A stretch of DNA of 41,020 nucleotides from Beijerinckiaceae bacterium (GTDB lineage Bacteria; Bacteroidota; Bacteroidia; Chitinophagales; Chitinophagaceae). The DNA lies in the NCBI GenBank assembly GCA_903970475.1, contig CAJCIQ010000069.1, forward strand, positions 1-41,020, given 5' to 3'. Shown piece by piece: positions 6,768 to 17,725 of this stretch. The translations under genes and the position numbers were made by a program. The stretch's first letter is position 1. The number at the start of each line of letters is the position of its first letter. The notes beneath the pieces were generated by a model, which did no database searches, was not told where the DNA came from, and saw nothing but the letters and a program-made list of their open reading frames with translations.

Positions 6768-7787
6768 CTATAGATAACCCCATTCTTTTGCACGGGATAT
6801 CAATTGGGAGGGACTATGTTCTCCGAATTTTTTGCACATGGCTGCCCTATGGTTTTCAACGGTTCTATCTGAACAATCCAGTACCTGTGCAATCTCTTTA
6901 GAGGTCAGGCCCTGGGCAATCAGGGGCAGGATTTCCTGTTCCCTGGGCGTAAGGCGTATTTCTTTGCGGGGACCGTGTTTGAGGAGTTGTTGTGCTGCGG
7001 TAAGGGTTTTGTGTTCCTTGGGACATGGGGTTGTTTCCAGGGCATTTTCTACGGTGGCCAGGATACCTGTAAGACTTAGGTCCTTGACCATGATCAGCAT
7101 CTCTCTTTGTTTACTCCATCCTTCTTTAACTTGCGTGAGGGTAAGTTGCACCGGTATTCCAGCACCAGATTGGGCTTTGAGTTGCTTTACAGGTAATACC
7201 TCCAGCCCTGAAGAGGATAAATGCCGCCTGATTTGTCCTGGGGAAAAACATTCGTTTCCCTGGCTCAACCAATGCATGGTTTTGCCCACCAGGTTTGCTT
7301 TGGTGTATCCTAAAAGGGCACATGCCTTATGGTTGGCGTTGGTGAGTTGACCGGTTTTATCCATAATCAACAAAGCCTCCGGATGCCTTTCTATGGTATG
7401 GTGGAAATACCTCCATTTAAGCCAGGCCCGGGCATCTGCTTCGTTGGTGAATAGGTTGGTGTCTATACCCGGTCTTTTTATTTTGAGTAGGAACCTGCCC
7501 AGTACAGCGTCTGCCCAACGGTGTACTAAGATGGCCGCGGCCGATATGCCGGATTGACCTTCCTGACTGGACAAGTACCGCATAGAGGCACTATCGAAGG
7601 AAACTCCGTTTTCGTTTTTGACCAGGATCAATAGGTTATTTCCCAAGTTCAGAGCCAACCTGTCTTGTACGATTTCTCTGGATATGGGTTCTGTGATTTT
7701 GTGTACGATTGGTTTGTAGGCGGCTACCACAAGGTGTTGATCAAACTTGGTGTAGCGCACATACCTGGTGTCAAATTCTGTAGGCAT
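6768..7787 (-). CDS. PAS-LuxR transcriptional regulator
   Basis: 339 residues, cytoplasmic. Residues 1-125 have no clear family. Residues about 133-245 form a PAS domain (EALLIMDKTGQLTNANHKAC, then LLGYTKANLVGKTMHWLS). Residues 279-339 are a LuxR/GerE helix-turn-helix: LTPREQEILPLIAQGL, SKEIAQVLDCSDRTVENHRA, with a C-terminal amphipathic helix. There is no receiver Asp, so it is probably a one-component sensor-regulator using the PAS domain to bind a small ligand or sense redox state. It is transcribed divergently from the esterase-like gene at 7857, with only 69 AT-rich bases between, so it may control that gene as well as itself. Confidence 0.88.
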   Translation of the reverse strand: MPTEFDTRYVRYTKFDQHLVVAAYKPIVHKITEPISREIVQDRLALNLGNNLLILVKNENGVSFDSASMRYLSSQEGQSGISAAAILVHRWADAVLGRFLLKIKRPGIDTNLFTNEADARAWLKWRYFHHTIERHPEALLIMDKTGQLTNANHKACALLGYTKANLVGKTMHWLSQGNECFSPGQIRRHLSSSGLEVLPVKQLKAQSGAGIPVQLTLTQVKEGWSKQREMLIMVKDLSLTGILATVENALETTPCPKEHKTLTAAQQLLKHGPRKEIRLTPREQEILPLIAQGLTSKEIAQVLDCSDRTVENHRAAMCKKFGEHSPSQLISRAKEWGYL

Positions 7788-7856
7788 TAGGCCGGCGCGT
7801 ATTCTGGGTTCAAGCTAAATATAAGATTAGTTAACAGATTTTAGATATATTTAGAA

Positions 7857-8755
7857 ATGACCCTTGTTAAAAAATGGATAAACTTCAGCCTGTTAATCAT
7901 CGCTAGCCTGTTCGGGCCGTCAGCCCATGCCCAATCCGATTTGTATACTTATCTAGCTGCCCACCATTTTGCTTTTTCCCTGGACTCCGGATTTGATGCA
8001 CAGACCCAGGATACCTTGAGAGAAAAGCTGAAGCCTTACCGTTTGGTGTTAGCGGCGGAAGGGGGATCTCACTACCTGGGGTTCTATACCCGGTTGCCTA
8101 CGGTTTGGCTGCGTTTTCTTCACCAATATTTTCATACCCGTCACTTCTTCCTGGAGAGTGGCTATTCCCTGCAAGTCTGTACCCAGGTGTTTCTGACGAC
8201 AGGTGATACGGCTTACATATCCTTGAGAAATAAGCGCTTCTGGAATGACTGGAGAAACGATAATCTAACCCGGGCAGATACGGATAGGGTAGTGGCCTGG
8301 GGGATTGACTTTGAACGGAGCCCGCAATATATAAGGGCGTTGCAGTATATTTTTCCTCATCAGGACGCGCCCACGACCATCGCGGACATGGTAGGCATGG
8401 TAAAAGGGGAACCCGATACGCTCAAGGATTGCAAAATAGTTAAGACTTTGACTAAATCCCTGCTTTCCTCTTTGCAGAAAAACGAGGATGCCTGGAAACA
8501 ATACCTCGGTGTGGCGGCATTCAGGGACTTTGAGCAGGTTTTGAAGGAAAGGTGGCCACCGTAAACCTATACTGTTACCAATGTACTACCCACGTTGAAG
8601 CAGTGAATAACTGGCCCATACGGGACATAGAAAAGGATATCCTCTCCTATTTTATCCCTTATTGTAAGCCTGGGTTTACCCTCTTTGACCTCACGGGTTT
8701 GCCCAAATACCGGGCTTACGGGCCATTTTTAATCGTCGCCTGGGGGCAGGAGTAA
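7857..8755 (+). pseudogene. Erythromycin-esterase-like protein, split by frameshift and probably deleted inside
   Basis: The first frame (7857-8564, 235 residues) has a signal peptide ending PSAHAQ. It shows the start of an EreA/ChaN-like fold: LVLAAEGGSHYLGFYTR (compare the family's 'GE-tHG--E'), then FLESGYSLQVCT and VVAWGIDFERSPQY. It stops at ERWPP. The second frame (8552-8755, first possible start GTG) supplies a C-terminus of 67 residues, TTHVEAVNNWPIRDIEKDI to FLIVAWGQE. The two overlap by 13 bases in different frames. Family members I know have an extra stretch with a second conserved His between these parts, which I cannot find, so a deletion that shifted the frame is likely. The gene's Ser, Lys and His order resembles secreted Bacteroidota members of unknown substrate. 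A genuine short protein plus a remnant is the alternative. Confidence 0.6.
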
Positions 8756-8871
8756 ATGGGGCTCATAGGGCCCGCTCTGACCATTTTCACCACCAAATCC
8801 CAGTTTTATTATGTTTATCCTGGACTTAAATATGGAATTATTATAATATTTGAGGTTTGCATACCCGAATT

Positions 8872-10000
<1,129 letters not shown>

Positions 10001-10001
10001 G

Positions 10002-10685
10002 CTACAACCCCATAATCTCCTGAGCAATCAGCTCCCTGAAGGAAGCCAGCGTTGCTGCCCTTTGCTCCGCAATCTGCCTGCCGGACGCGGTTTGCATCAT
10101 AGAAGGGAGCTTGAGTAATTTCAGCACAAAATGATCCAGGGCAAATTGGGTATCATCCAAGGTTCTGTCAAGGCCCAGGGGATCGGACTCGTGGAACATA
10201 CGGCTGTGGACAAAACCGGCAGTATAGAAAGTACGGGCTATGCCAATGGCACCTAGGGCTTCCATCCGGTCAGCATCCTGAAGGATTTTGGCCTCCAAGG
10301 TCCGGGCGGGTATCCCCGCTGAAAAGCTATGGGCCTCTATGGCGTGTTGAACCCCAGGAATTTTAGCCTTAGGGAATTGGGGAAAAACAGTGGCTAACAG
10401 TTCCCCGGCCTTCTCTGCACTCAAAACAGAGGATTTCTTGCGGTCAGGATGGTTTTTGGGCAGGCTGATCAGGTCGTGAAAATAGGCCGCAGCAAGGAGC
10501 ACCTCCAGGTCGGCCTGGCCCCCTTCCATTTCCTGGAGCATTTGGCTCATACGCCAGACCCGGCGGAAGTGACCAATGTCATGGGAGCCGTCAGCAGGAC
10601 CGCCACCGACGTCCGCCGTTGGGGCGTCCGCGCCCCCATGTTGTATATATCCAATAAATTCCTGTTCCAAGGCGCGAAGATTCAT
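10002..10685 (-). CDS. HD-domain phosphohydrolase
   Basis: 227 residues, cytoplasmic. The metal site of the HD superfamily is visible: His35 in SHDIGHFRRVW, the His-Asp pair in AAYFHDL (His70, Asp71), a later His in IEAHSFSAG and Asp in LQDADRMEALG. This matches the small YedJ-like HD hydrolases, probably acting on nucleotides or other phosphoesters. A Gly/Ala/Pro/Asp-rich insertion (residues 17-34, 10584-10637) interrupts the region just before the first metal His and looks added compared with relatives. The gene is divergent from poxB and converges on the frameshifted ATPase gene, with one base between stop codons. Confidence 0.87.
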   Translation of the reverse strand: MNLRALEQEFIGYIQHGGADAPTADVGGGPADGSHDIGHFRRVWRMSQMLQEMEGGQADLEVLLAAAYFHDLISLPKNHPDRKKSSVLSAEKAGELLATVFPQFPKAKIPGVQHAIEAHSFSAGIPARTLEAKILQDADRMEALGAIGIARTFYTAGFVHSRMFHESDPLGLDRTLDDTQFALDHFVLKLLKLPSMMQTASGRQIAEQRAATLASFRELIAQEIMGL

Positions 10686-10750
10686 AAAACCAAGGTTTTT
10701 GAAGGTTGCTAAGGTATAACTTTAGGGCATCGAAAGTAAACCTCAAACTT

Positions 10751-12472
10751 ATGGCCGGCACCGTAGCAGCAAAACTGATTGACATCCTCGTCCAAGCAGG
10801 CGTAAAGCGTATTCACGGAGTCGTCGGTGATTCCCTCAATGGCATTGTAGATGAGATCAGGCGCAGTGGTAAGATCCAGTGGATCCACTACCGTCATGAA
10901 GAAGCAGCGGCTTTTGCCGCAGGTGCGGAAGCCCAGGTCACGGGCCAACTGGCCGTATGTGCGGGTAGCTGTGGGCCCGGAAATTTGCACCTGATCAATG
11001 GATTATACGATTGCCATCGGAGTATGGCTCCTGTCCTGGCCATTGCTGCCCATATACCCAGTTCTGAAATTGGTACGGGCTATTTTCAGGAGACCCATCC
11101 GGAGTCTGTTTTTAAAGAGTGTAGCCACTATTGTGAATTGATTTCTTCTTCCCGTCAAATGCCCCGCATACTACAAATGGCCATGCAACACGCCATTGGA
11201 TTGGGTGGGGTAGCGGTCGTTACCATCTCCGGAGACGTAGCCTTGCAAAAGGTCGAGGACGATGCCCTCCAGCACCGCCTGATGATCGCCCGTCCGGCTA
11301 TTCGGCCTTCCAACGAAGAGTTGCAAACGCTGGCTGACTTGATCAATGGCACGGATAAGGTCACGCTGTTGTGTGGAAGTGGATGTAAGGGGGCGCATGC
11401 AGCACTCATGCAATTGGGCAGCACCATTCTTTCTCCCATGGTGCATGCACTCAGGGGTAAAGAGCACGTGGAGTATAACAACCCCTACGATGTAGGCATG
11501 ACGGGGCTTATTGGCTTTGCCTCCGGTTATCACGCCATGGAAGACGCAGACTTATTGGTGCTCTTGGGTACAGATTTTCCTTATAAAGACTTTTATCCAA
11601 CCGATAAGAAGATCGTGCAGATCGATATCCGTGCAGAACGACTGGGCAGGCGTTGTAAGCTGGATCTGGGCCTGATGGGGGATGTGAAAGAAACACTGCT
11701 GGACCTCCTGCCTTTGATTAAGCAAAAATCCAACCGTGCACACCTCGATAAATGCGTTGATCGGTATAAGGCCAGCCGTAAATCCCTGGATAGTCATGCC
11801 AAGGGAACGGAAAAGGAAGTGCCCATTCATCCGGAATATGTGGCCAGAATCGTAGGCGAACTCGCTCAGGAAAACGCCATCTTCACGGCGGACGTGGGTG
11901 CACCAACGGTTTGGGCTGCGCGTTACCTGCGTATGGAAAGCGGGCGAAGATTAATCGGATCCTTTAACCATGGATCTATGGCAGCAGCCATGCCCATGGC
12001 CATTGGCGCTCAGTTCGTGGACCTCAAAAGGCAAGTCATTGCATTGTGCGGAGACGGAGGCTTTGCCATGCTGATGGGCGATTTCCTCACCCTGCTGCAA
12101 TATCAGTTGCCCGTCAAAGTCATCATCTTTAATAACAGCAGCCTGGGCTTTGTTGCTTTGGAACAAAAGGTGGCTGGCTATCCTCCTTACGGTACGGACC
12201 TGGTTAATCCCAACTTCGCTTCCATGGCCGAAGCCATAGGCATCAAGGGCATACGGGTGGAAAAACCCGAAGAAGTAAAACCAGCACTGGAAGCCGCCCT
12301 GGCGCAAAACGGACCTGTCCTGGTAGACGTGGTTGTTTCCCCGGTAGAACTGGCTATGCCCCCCAAAATCACGTTTGAGCAAGCCAAGGGATTCAGCCTC
12401 TACATGCTCCGCCAAACCCTCGCGGGTGATGGGCAGGAAGTGCTCGATACGATCAAGGCGAATTTTCTTTAA
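10751..12472 (+). CDS. poxB: Thiamine-diphosphate pyruvate:quinone oxidoreductase
   Basis: 573 residues. Oxidatively decarboxylates pyruvate to acetate and CO2, passing electrons through FAD to membrane quinone. Three domains are present: PYR (catalytic Glu50 in [13 protein letters not shown]), a central FAD domain and PP. The ThDP/Mg motif starts at GDG (434-436) and ends in [10 protein letters not shown]. The C-terminus ([20 protein letters not shown]) closely follows E. coli PoxB, which separates it from acetolactate synthase and glyoxylate carboligase. That tail is the membrane-binding, pyruvate-activated region in PoxB. I chose the ATG at 10751 because the 15 codons before it (from 10706) lack similarity and the family starts near [13 protein letters not shown]. 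It is transcribed alone and divergently from the HD gene. Confidence 0.92.
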   Translation: MAGTVAAKLIDILVQAGVKRIHGVVGDSLNGIVDEIRRSGKIQWIHYRHEEAAAFAAGAEAQVTGQLAVCAGSCGPGNLHLINGLYDCHRSMAPVLAIAAHIPSSEIGTGYFQETHPESVFKECSHYCELISSSRQMPRILQMAMQHAIGLGGVAVVTISGDVALQKVEDDALQHRLMIARPAIRPSNEELQTLADLINGTDKVTLLCGSGCKGAHAALMQLGSTILSPMVHALRGKEHVEYNNPYDVGMTGLIGFASGYHAMEDADLLVLLGTDFPYKDFYPTDKKIVQIDIRAERLGRRCKLDLGLMGDVKETLLDLLPLIKQKSNRAHLDKCVDRYKASRKSLDSHAKGTEKEVPIHPEYVARIVGELAQENAIFTADVGAPTVWAARYLRMESGRRLIGSFNHGSMAAAMPMAIGAQFVDLKRQVIALCGDGGFAMLMGDFLTLLQYQLPVKVIIFNNSSLGFVALEQKVAGYPPYGTDLVNPNFASMAEAIGIKGIRVEKPEEVKPALEAALAQNGPVLVDVVVSPVELAMPPKITFEQAKGFSLYMLRQTLAGDGQEVLDTIKANFL

Positions 12473-12520
12473 CGTCTCTGGTAGGAAAATGGGAGACTCA
12501 AAATAGTCTTATGCATTGAA

Positions 12521-13243
12521 TCAACGAAAGTAATGATCTGGTATAACCCTAAGTAGGCACAACCCAAGCCATATAATCCTGAACCGGGCAAACCTCCTAT
12601 CATAGATGGTGTAATTGTTATTTCTCCGGATCCTGAAAAACTGAATGACATTTATTAGAATCGCTACTATAGCCAGCCACCATAAATGATGGCTTATGGC
12701 CAATAAACAAGTGGTAATGAAGGTAAGGTTAGCCACTATCGTAAAACCAAGATTGATTGACCTTTTAGCATCCACGCTGAAAGGCGTAATGGGTTGAACC
12801 AAACTGAGCAGGGATTTGAGTTCTTCTTTCCTTTCAATGCCATTCGGAATCAAGATGGAACCGTCATTATTATTACTTCGTATGATTAAACCACCAGTGA
12901 TTGTTTGCCCTATGCTTTTTATTTCTCCATGGTAGAGTACCAGATCCGTTTGACCTTTTTGTATTCTGGTTACGGTCAATGAGTCCCAAAACAGGGTGTA
13001 AGACTTTAGGATGTTTTTTATTTGTTGCACAGCCAAGCCGACGAAAATGGCAAGAATGGCAGCAATTACCCCAAACACCATGTATAGGAAGGATTTATCT
13101 AAGTTGCCTTCGAATTTCCCCGTGATAGAAACCAAAACCACAATAAGGGTAATGGTAATCAGCACTATCCCGAGGTACTTTCTGACAGCAGCTTTGATGC
13201 CTGTTTCTGTAACCTTGAATATCTGGCGGCGCTCGTCCTTCAT
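12521..13243 (-). CDS. Membrane protein, second of a tandem pair (bPH-like core)
   Basis: 240 residues, not a named family. There are two membrane segments near 24-42 and 50-72, a soluble middle part (75-155), and two more hydrophobic segments near 168-205. The middle part alternates short strands (SLTVTRIQKG, TDLVLYHGEIKSI, GGLIIRSNN, GSILIPNGIERKEEL) in a way that recalls bacterial pleckstrin-homology domains. This is a pattern reading, not a match. It has the same length and layout as the gene before it (13246-13968), and both share SYxxxWDxLTxTR, YHGEIK, G-LII and ILIP-xIE-KE. Its start follows that gene's stop by two bases, so the pair is one operon and arose by tandem duplication. Confidence 0.75.
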   Translation of the reverse strand: MKDERRQIFKVTETGIKAAVRKYLGIVLITITLIVVLVSITGKFEGNLDKSFLYMVFGVIAAILAIFVGLAVQQIKNILKSYTLFWDSLTVTRIQKGQTDLVLYHGEIKSIGQTITGGLIIRSNNNDGSILIPNGIERKEELKSLLSLVQPITPFSVDAKRSINLGFTIVANLTFITTCLLAISHHLWWLAIVAILINVIQFFRIRRNNNYTIYDRRFARFRIIWLGLCLLRVIPDHYFR

Positions 13244-13245
13244 TT

Positions 13246-13968
13246 TTAGAGCTTGATATTTTGCATAATAGGCTGATAAAGTATTAAGATAATAAGCAGT
13301 ACTACTCTCAATATGGCAAACAGTTTAATTCGATAGGTGGTTTGCTTGTGCGTGAATGCCCTATAGAGCTGAAATGCGTTGATGATCAATGCCACCATCG
13401 GAATCCAGGAATATTTTTGGTATAAAATGCAGGATGCCAGGAGGGAAATGAATGCCGCGTAAGTAATGATAACCAGTATCCACATCTGCTGGGTCGCATG
13501 GAAGGGTTCAATCGGGAGGACCTCTTCCAAAAGGGTCATCAACGCTTCTTTCTGCTCAATAGACTTCGGGATGAGGATATTCTCCGTTATGGTAGGGCCG
13601 ATAATGATCAGGTTACCATTTTTACTCTGCTGTATTTTTTTAATCTCCCCATGATATAGTGTATGATCTTTTTTCCCGTTTTCTTTTCTGGTGATTGTTA
13701 GGTTATCCCAAACAATAGCATAGGAGCGAAGGATTGCACTCCTTCTTCGCATGCCTCTTATAAGACCAAAAGTGAGGACTGGTAACACCAATCCTACCCC
13801 AATGAAGGAAGCGGTATCCGGTGGCCAGTGATCCGTATACACAGCTATAGTTATGGCAATTCCACCATATAAGGCTAAGCCAAAGGCGACGTAAAGGAGG
13901 GATTTTTTGTTAATAGCTTTGATTCGTTCCTCAGGAATACGGAAAATCAGCGGGTTATCATTGTTCAT
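13246..13968 (-). CDS. Membrane protein, first of a tandem pair (bPH-like core)
   Basis: 240 residues, paralogue of the protein encoded at 12521-13243. Membrane segments lie near 25-45 (LLYVAFGLALYGGIAITIAV), 52-70, 165-185 and 205-235. The soluble core contains RSYAIVWDNLTITRKENGKK, HTLYHGEIKKIQQ, GNLIIIGPTITENILIPKS and IEQKEALMTLLEEVLPIEPF, aligning segment by segment with the partner. The two have clearly diverged, mostly in the membrane parts, so the duplication is old. No function can be assigned. The gene is divergent from the TonB-family barrel gene at 14076, with 107 bases between. Confidence 0.75.
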   Translation of the reverse strand: MNNDNPLIFRIPEERIKAINKKSLLYVAFGLALYGGIAITIAVYTDHWPPDTASFIGVGLVLPVLTFGLIRGMRRRSAILRSYAIVWDNLTITRKENGKKDHTLYHGEIKKIQQSKNGNLIIIGPTITENILIPKSIEQKEALMTLLEEVLPIEPFHATQQMWILVIITYAAFISLLASCILYQKYSWIPMVALIINAFQLYRAFTHKQTTYRIKLFAILRVVLLIILILYQPIMQNIKL

Positions 13969-14075
13969 AGACCCAAAATAGGATTTCCCCCCGGATTTTT
14001 AGGGTTCACCTCTGTTTTTTTCACCTTGTACTCAACACGAAAATGCAGGTGGATGATGGGAGGTAGTTTTGGAGT

Positions 14076-16637
14076 ATGAAGTATCTCGGAATCCTTGCAA
14101 CCTTGTTGCTCCTCGCCTCTACAGTCGTTGCCCAGGGCCCTGGCGGCCCTCCTCCCGGCGGTGCGGACGGCGGTCCCGGCGGCACCGTAAATGCCAATGG
14201 ACATATCTACGGAAAACTGACCGATTCCACCGGAAAAGGCATTAATGGAGCGAGCATCCTGCTGCTCCAGGAAAAAACAGATCCCGCTACCGGAAAAACC
14301 AAGGCTGTGCTTATAAAGGGCATCAGCTCCAAGGGTAACGGATCCTTTTCTGCTGAAGATTTGCCGGTCAATCTGTCATTCCAAGTACGCATAACGGCTG
14401 TGGGCTACAATCCTGTCAGCCATTCCATTCATCTGGGACCAGGACAGGTGGAAGCCAATATGGGGACCCTAAAACTGGATCCGGCTGCTAAGGAGTTGCA
14501 GGAAGTCGTGATTAAAGCCGATAAGCCTACCATGACCCTGGACATGGATAAAAAAGTATTCAATGTATCCAAGGACCTGGTGGCCGCCGGCGGTACCGGA
14601 CTGGACGTATTGAAAAATGTGCCCAGTGTGAACGTAGACATTGACGGGAATATATCCTTAAGGGGGTCTAGCCCCCAGCTCATGGTAGATGGTAAACCAA
14701 CCACCCTAACCCTCGATGAAATCCCTTCAGACGCCATTGAAACGGTAGAAGTCATTACCAACCCTTCGGCCAAATACGATGCTTCAGGCGGAGGCGCGGG
14801 TATCCTCAATATCGTGTTGAAGAAGAACCGCAAAAGGGGTTATAACGGAAGCGTCCGGGTTAACGGAGATAGCCATGGGGGAGTAGGTGCAGGCGCCAGT
14901 CTGAATTTCAGGGAAAATAAAATCAACGTATCGGCAGACATCAATGCCCGGACCCAACGGGACTGGACAGTGGGATCTACCCTTCAGCATACCTTCAATA
15001 GTTCCCCCAATACCTCCATCAGCCAAAATGAATTGGATACCAACAAGGGGTCTATGATCTTTGGTCGTTTGGGCCTGGATTATTTTCTCAGCAGCAAAAC
15101 AACCATTTCCTTGACTGGTTTTGCGATGATGCACCACGAGCAGTCTCCCAGCTCCATTACCATGAATACAGACAGTTTGTATGCTACAGGGACGGTGAGC
15201 AATTACAGTACGGAACGGATATGGGGACCCAGGTCCTTTCAGGGCAGGGGTGGTACCGTAGGTTTCAAGCAGCTGTTCAGCAAAGAAAAAGAAGAATGGA
15301 CGGCAGACGCCAGTTACTTTTCAGGGAATGCTTCTAACAATACCAATTACGTCACCAATACCTATGGGATAGATGCTACGACTCCGCTTCAATCTTCGCT
15401 GTTACAAAAGATAGCGGGCGGCGGCAATGACCAGAACATCATCCTTCAGACCGATTACGCCAACCCCCTGTCTTCGAAGACCATGCTGGAAGCCGGATTA
15501 AGAGCGGCTATACAGGACCGCAGTAACGTCAACAACAATTATAATTTCGACTCTGGCGAATATGTGTTGATACCCACACCCGCCAGCAATTACAAAAGCC
15601 GCAGTGATGTATATGCCGCCTACGCCACCATCAGTAGCAGCATCAGGAACTTTACCTATAAGGTCGGTTTGAGGGCGGAAAGTTCAGACTATCACGGCAC
15701 CCTGCTCAACTCAGGGGAAACATTCTCTAATAAGTATCCGGTAAGCCTCTTTCCTTCTTTGTTCTTCAGCCAGAAACTGGGCGGAGACCAGGAATTGCAG
15801 TTGAGCTATACCCGCCGGGTGAACCGCCCCAATTTTTTCCAGTTTATTCCCTATACGGATTCTTCCAATAAGCTGGACATTACCAGGGGGAACCCCAACC
15901 TGGTTCCCGAATTTACCCAAAGCCTAGAGTTGTCTTATATGAAGACCTTCAAAGGGAACAATACCCTGATGGGCTCCATCTATTATAAGTATACCAACCA
16001 CCTGATCACCGGTTATGTTGAACAGGACACCAACGCTGCCACGGGCGAAACTTCCCTGATCAATACCTATATCAATGCCAATTCCAGCTATTCGGAAGGT
16101 GCAGAGCTCACCGCCCAACTGACCCTGACCAAGTGGTGGGACGCTAATGCCAATATCAACCTCTACCATTCAGCGATCAATGAAGGCAATACCTCCGATG
16201 TAGCTTATGATGCCTTGTGGAGCTGGTTTGGAAAGTTCAACACCAACCTCAAGTTGCCCAAAGGCTTTGCTTTGCAAGTATCCGGGATGTATCAATCCAA
16301 GACCAACCTGCCCGTCAATACAAACTCTGGACAGCCTGGCCCCCCCAATATGCAATCCCAATCTTCTTCTCAGGGGTACATTAAGCCTTTCTGGGCCGTG
16401 GATATGGGTGTGAAAAAAACTTTCCTGAACAACAAACTCAACCTGACGCTGAGTGTCAGCGATATTTTCAGGACGCGTCACCAGGATCAATATTCTTACA
16501 GTACGTATTTTGCGCAGGAAAACAATCGCTTCAGGGATCCCCAATTATTCAGGCTTAACTTAGCCTATAGCTTTGGGAAGGTGGATGCGAGCCTGTTCCA
16601 CAGGCGTAATAACAACGTAGATAGTCAAAGCGAATAG
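14076..16637 (+). CDS. TonB-dependent-receptor-like outer-membrane barrel protein
   Basis: 853 residues. Signal peptide 1-20 (TVVAQ), then a Gly/Pro-rich stretch PGGPPPGGADGG, a carboxypeptidase-regulatory-like domain (GHIYGKLTDSTGKGINGAS), a plug domain (SKDLVAAGGTGLDVLKNVPS and SLRGSSPQLMVDGKPT) and a barrel of the OMP_b-brl_3 type ending in FRLNLAYSFGKVDASLF. Barrels of this type are common in Bacteroidota and take up peptides, metals or other small ligands; the substrate is unknown. The gene is followed after 26 bases by a LytS kinase and its LytTR regulator, which very likely form one transcription unit with it. The plug has a typical 'ETVEVITNPSAKYDASGGGAGI' region. Confidence 0.88.
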   Translation: MKYLGILATLLLLASTVVAQGPGGPPPGGADGGPGGTVNANGHIYGKLTDSTGKGINGASILLLQEKTDPATGKTKAVLIKGISSKGNGSFSAEDLPVNLSFQVRITAVGYNPVSHSIHLGPGQVEANMGTLKLDPAAKELQEVVIKADKPTMTLDMDKKVFNVSKDLVAAGGTGLDVLKNVPSVNVDIDGNISLRGSSPQLMVDGKPTTLTLDEIPSDAIETVEVITNPSAKYDASGGGAGILNIVLKKNRKRGYNGSVRVNGDSHGGVGAGASLNFRENKINVSADINARTQRDWTVGSTLQHTFNSSPNTSISQNELDTNKGSMIFGRLGLDYFLSSKTTISLTGFAMMHHEQSPSSITMNTDSLYATGTVSNYSTERIWGPRSFQGRGGTVGFKQLFSKEKEEWTADASYFSGNASNNTNYVTNTYGIDATTPLQSSLLQKIAGGGNDQNIILQTDYANPLSSKTMLEAGLRAAIQDRSNVNNNYNFDSGEYVLIPTPASNYKSRSDVYAAYATISSSIRNFTYKVGLRAESSDYHGTLLNSGETFSNKYPVSLFPSLFFSQKLGGDQELQLSYTRRVNRPNFFQFIPYTDSSNKLDITRGNPNLVPEFTQSLELSYMKTFKGNNTLMGSIYYKYTNHLITGYVEQDTNAATGETSLINTYINANSSYSEGAELTAQLTLTKWWDANANINLYHSAINEGNTSDVAYDALWSWFGKFNTNLKLPKGFALQVSGMYQSKTNLPVNTNSGQPGPPNMQSQSSSQGYIKPFWAVDMGVKKTFLNNKLNLTLSVSDIFRTRHQDQYSYSTYFAQENNRFRDPQLFRLNLAYSFGKVDASLFHRRNNNVDSQSE

Positions 16638-16663
16638 CGCACCCATAAAAGGAAACGGCTGTT

Positions 16664-17725
16664 ATGGAAACAAAGGAAATGCCCGAAGTCCAATGGTATC
16701 AACGCAGGAGCGTACGAATCCTGACCCACGTAGGGGTGTGGATCATCGCCCTGGCGTTGCCCTACCTGCTCAGAGATCACCACGGTGAGCATCATTTTCC
16801 CGGTGCGGGAACCTATGACTTGGCCTTTTTTTACCTGAACCTGGCGACCAATTTCCTGTGGGTAGGCCCCTTTTACCTGAACGCCTATGTCCTGGTGCCC
16901 CGATTATTGTACGGCAGACAATACTTATTGTATATAGCTTCGGCGCTGTTGATGTTTGGGGCCGTCCTTGGTTTACATGCCTTTCTGTTTATAGTGGTGT
17001 TCGAGATCCCGTTCTTCCATATGAGCGCCACTTGTGAGTTCCTTATTCCTACCTTTTTGCTGACCATTGCCATTTCCACCACTTACCGCATGATTCGTGA
17101 TAAGATGGAGGCAGACCGGCTGGTACAGTTGACCCAGGAAGAACACTTAAAAACGGAGTTGTCCTTTTTACGTTCTCAGATTAATCCCCACTTTATATTC
17201 AATATCCTAAACAACCTGGTGGCCCTGGAGCGCTTAAAATCGGACGAACTGGGGCCCACCATTTTAAAGTTGTCCGCGCTGATGCAGTATATGCTCTATG
17301 ATACGGATGAGGATAAGGTGGGTTTGTCAAAGGAAGTGGAGTATCTGCAAAGTTATATCGACCTCCAGCGCCAACGCTTTGGGGGTAAGGTCAATATATT
17401 TGCTTCCCTGGAGGCTCCGGAAGGCTTTTATGAAATTGAACCCATGCTCCTGATCCCCTTTGTGGAAAATGCCTTTAAGCATGGGGTGGGGATCATAGAA
17501 AAACCCACCATTGAGATCAGTTTGCATGTCCAGGACAAGGTATTGTATTTTACGGTGGGCAATAAGTTCAATGACCTTTATCCGGAGGCCAAAGACAAGA
17601 CCTCTGGGATAGGACTAACCAACGTAAAAAGAAGGCTGAACCTACTATATGGTGACCAGCATTCCTTAAGGATTAAGAAGCATCAGGATTGGTTTACCGT
17701 TTCTTTGACCCTAAATTTACACTGA
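16664..17725 (+). CDS. LytS/YehU-type sensor histidine kinase
   Basis: 353 residues. About four membrane helices occupy residues 20-140 (VWIIALALPYLL, ATNFLWVGPFYLNAYVLV, LLYIASALLMFGAVLG, FLIPTFLLTIAI). A coiled linker (DKMEADRLVQLTQEEHLKTE) leads to the His_kinase domain, where the phospho-acceptor His lies in SFLRSQINPHFIFNILNN. An ATPase domain follows (EPMLLIPFVENAFKHGV, then GIGLTNVKRRLNLLYG). This is the standard Bacteroidota kinase that pairs with a LytTR regulator. The stop codon overlaps the start of the regulator gene (TGATG at 17723-17727). It likely senses a membrane or envelope signal linked to the outer-membrane barrel encoded 26 bases upstream. Confidence 0.93.
   Translation: METKEMPEVQWYQRRSVRILTHVGVWIIALALPYLLRDHHGEHHFPGAGTYDLAFFYLNLATNFLWVGPFYLNAYVLVPRLLYGRQYLLYIASALLMFGAVLGLHAFLFIVVFEIPFFHMSATCEFLIPTFLLTIAISTTYRMIRDKMEADRLVQLTQEEHLKTELSFLRSQINPHFIFNILNNLVALERLKSDELGPTILKLSALMQYMLYDTDEDKVGLSKEVEYLQSYIDLQRQRFGGKVNIFASLEAPEGFYEIEPMLLIPFVENAFKHGVGIIEKPTIEISLHVQDKVLYFTVGNKFNDLYPEAKDKTSGIGLTNVKRRLNLLYGDQHSLRIKKHQDWFTVSLTLNLH

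Noticed and set aside
11951..12415. 154-codon reading frame on the minus strand
   Set aside because: It lies wholly inside poxB, which has strong family motifs; the reverse frame shows none.
10751..12472. Acetolactate synthase or glyoxylate carboligase
   Set aside because: The C-terminal FSLYMLRQT region and overall layout follow PoxB, and no ilv or gcl genes are close.
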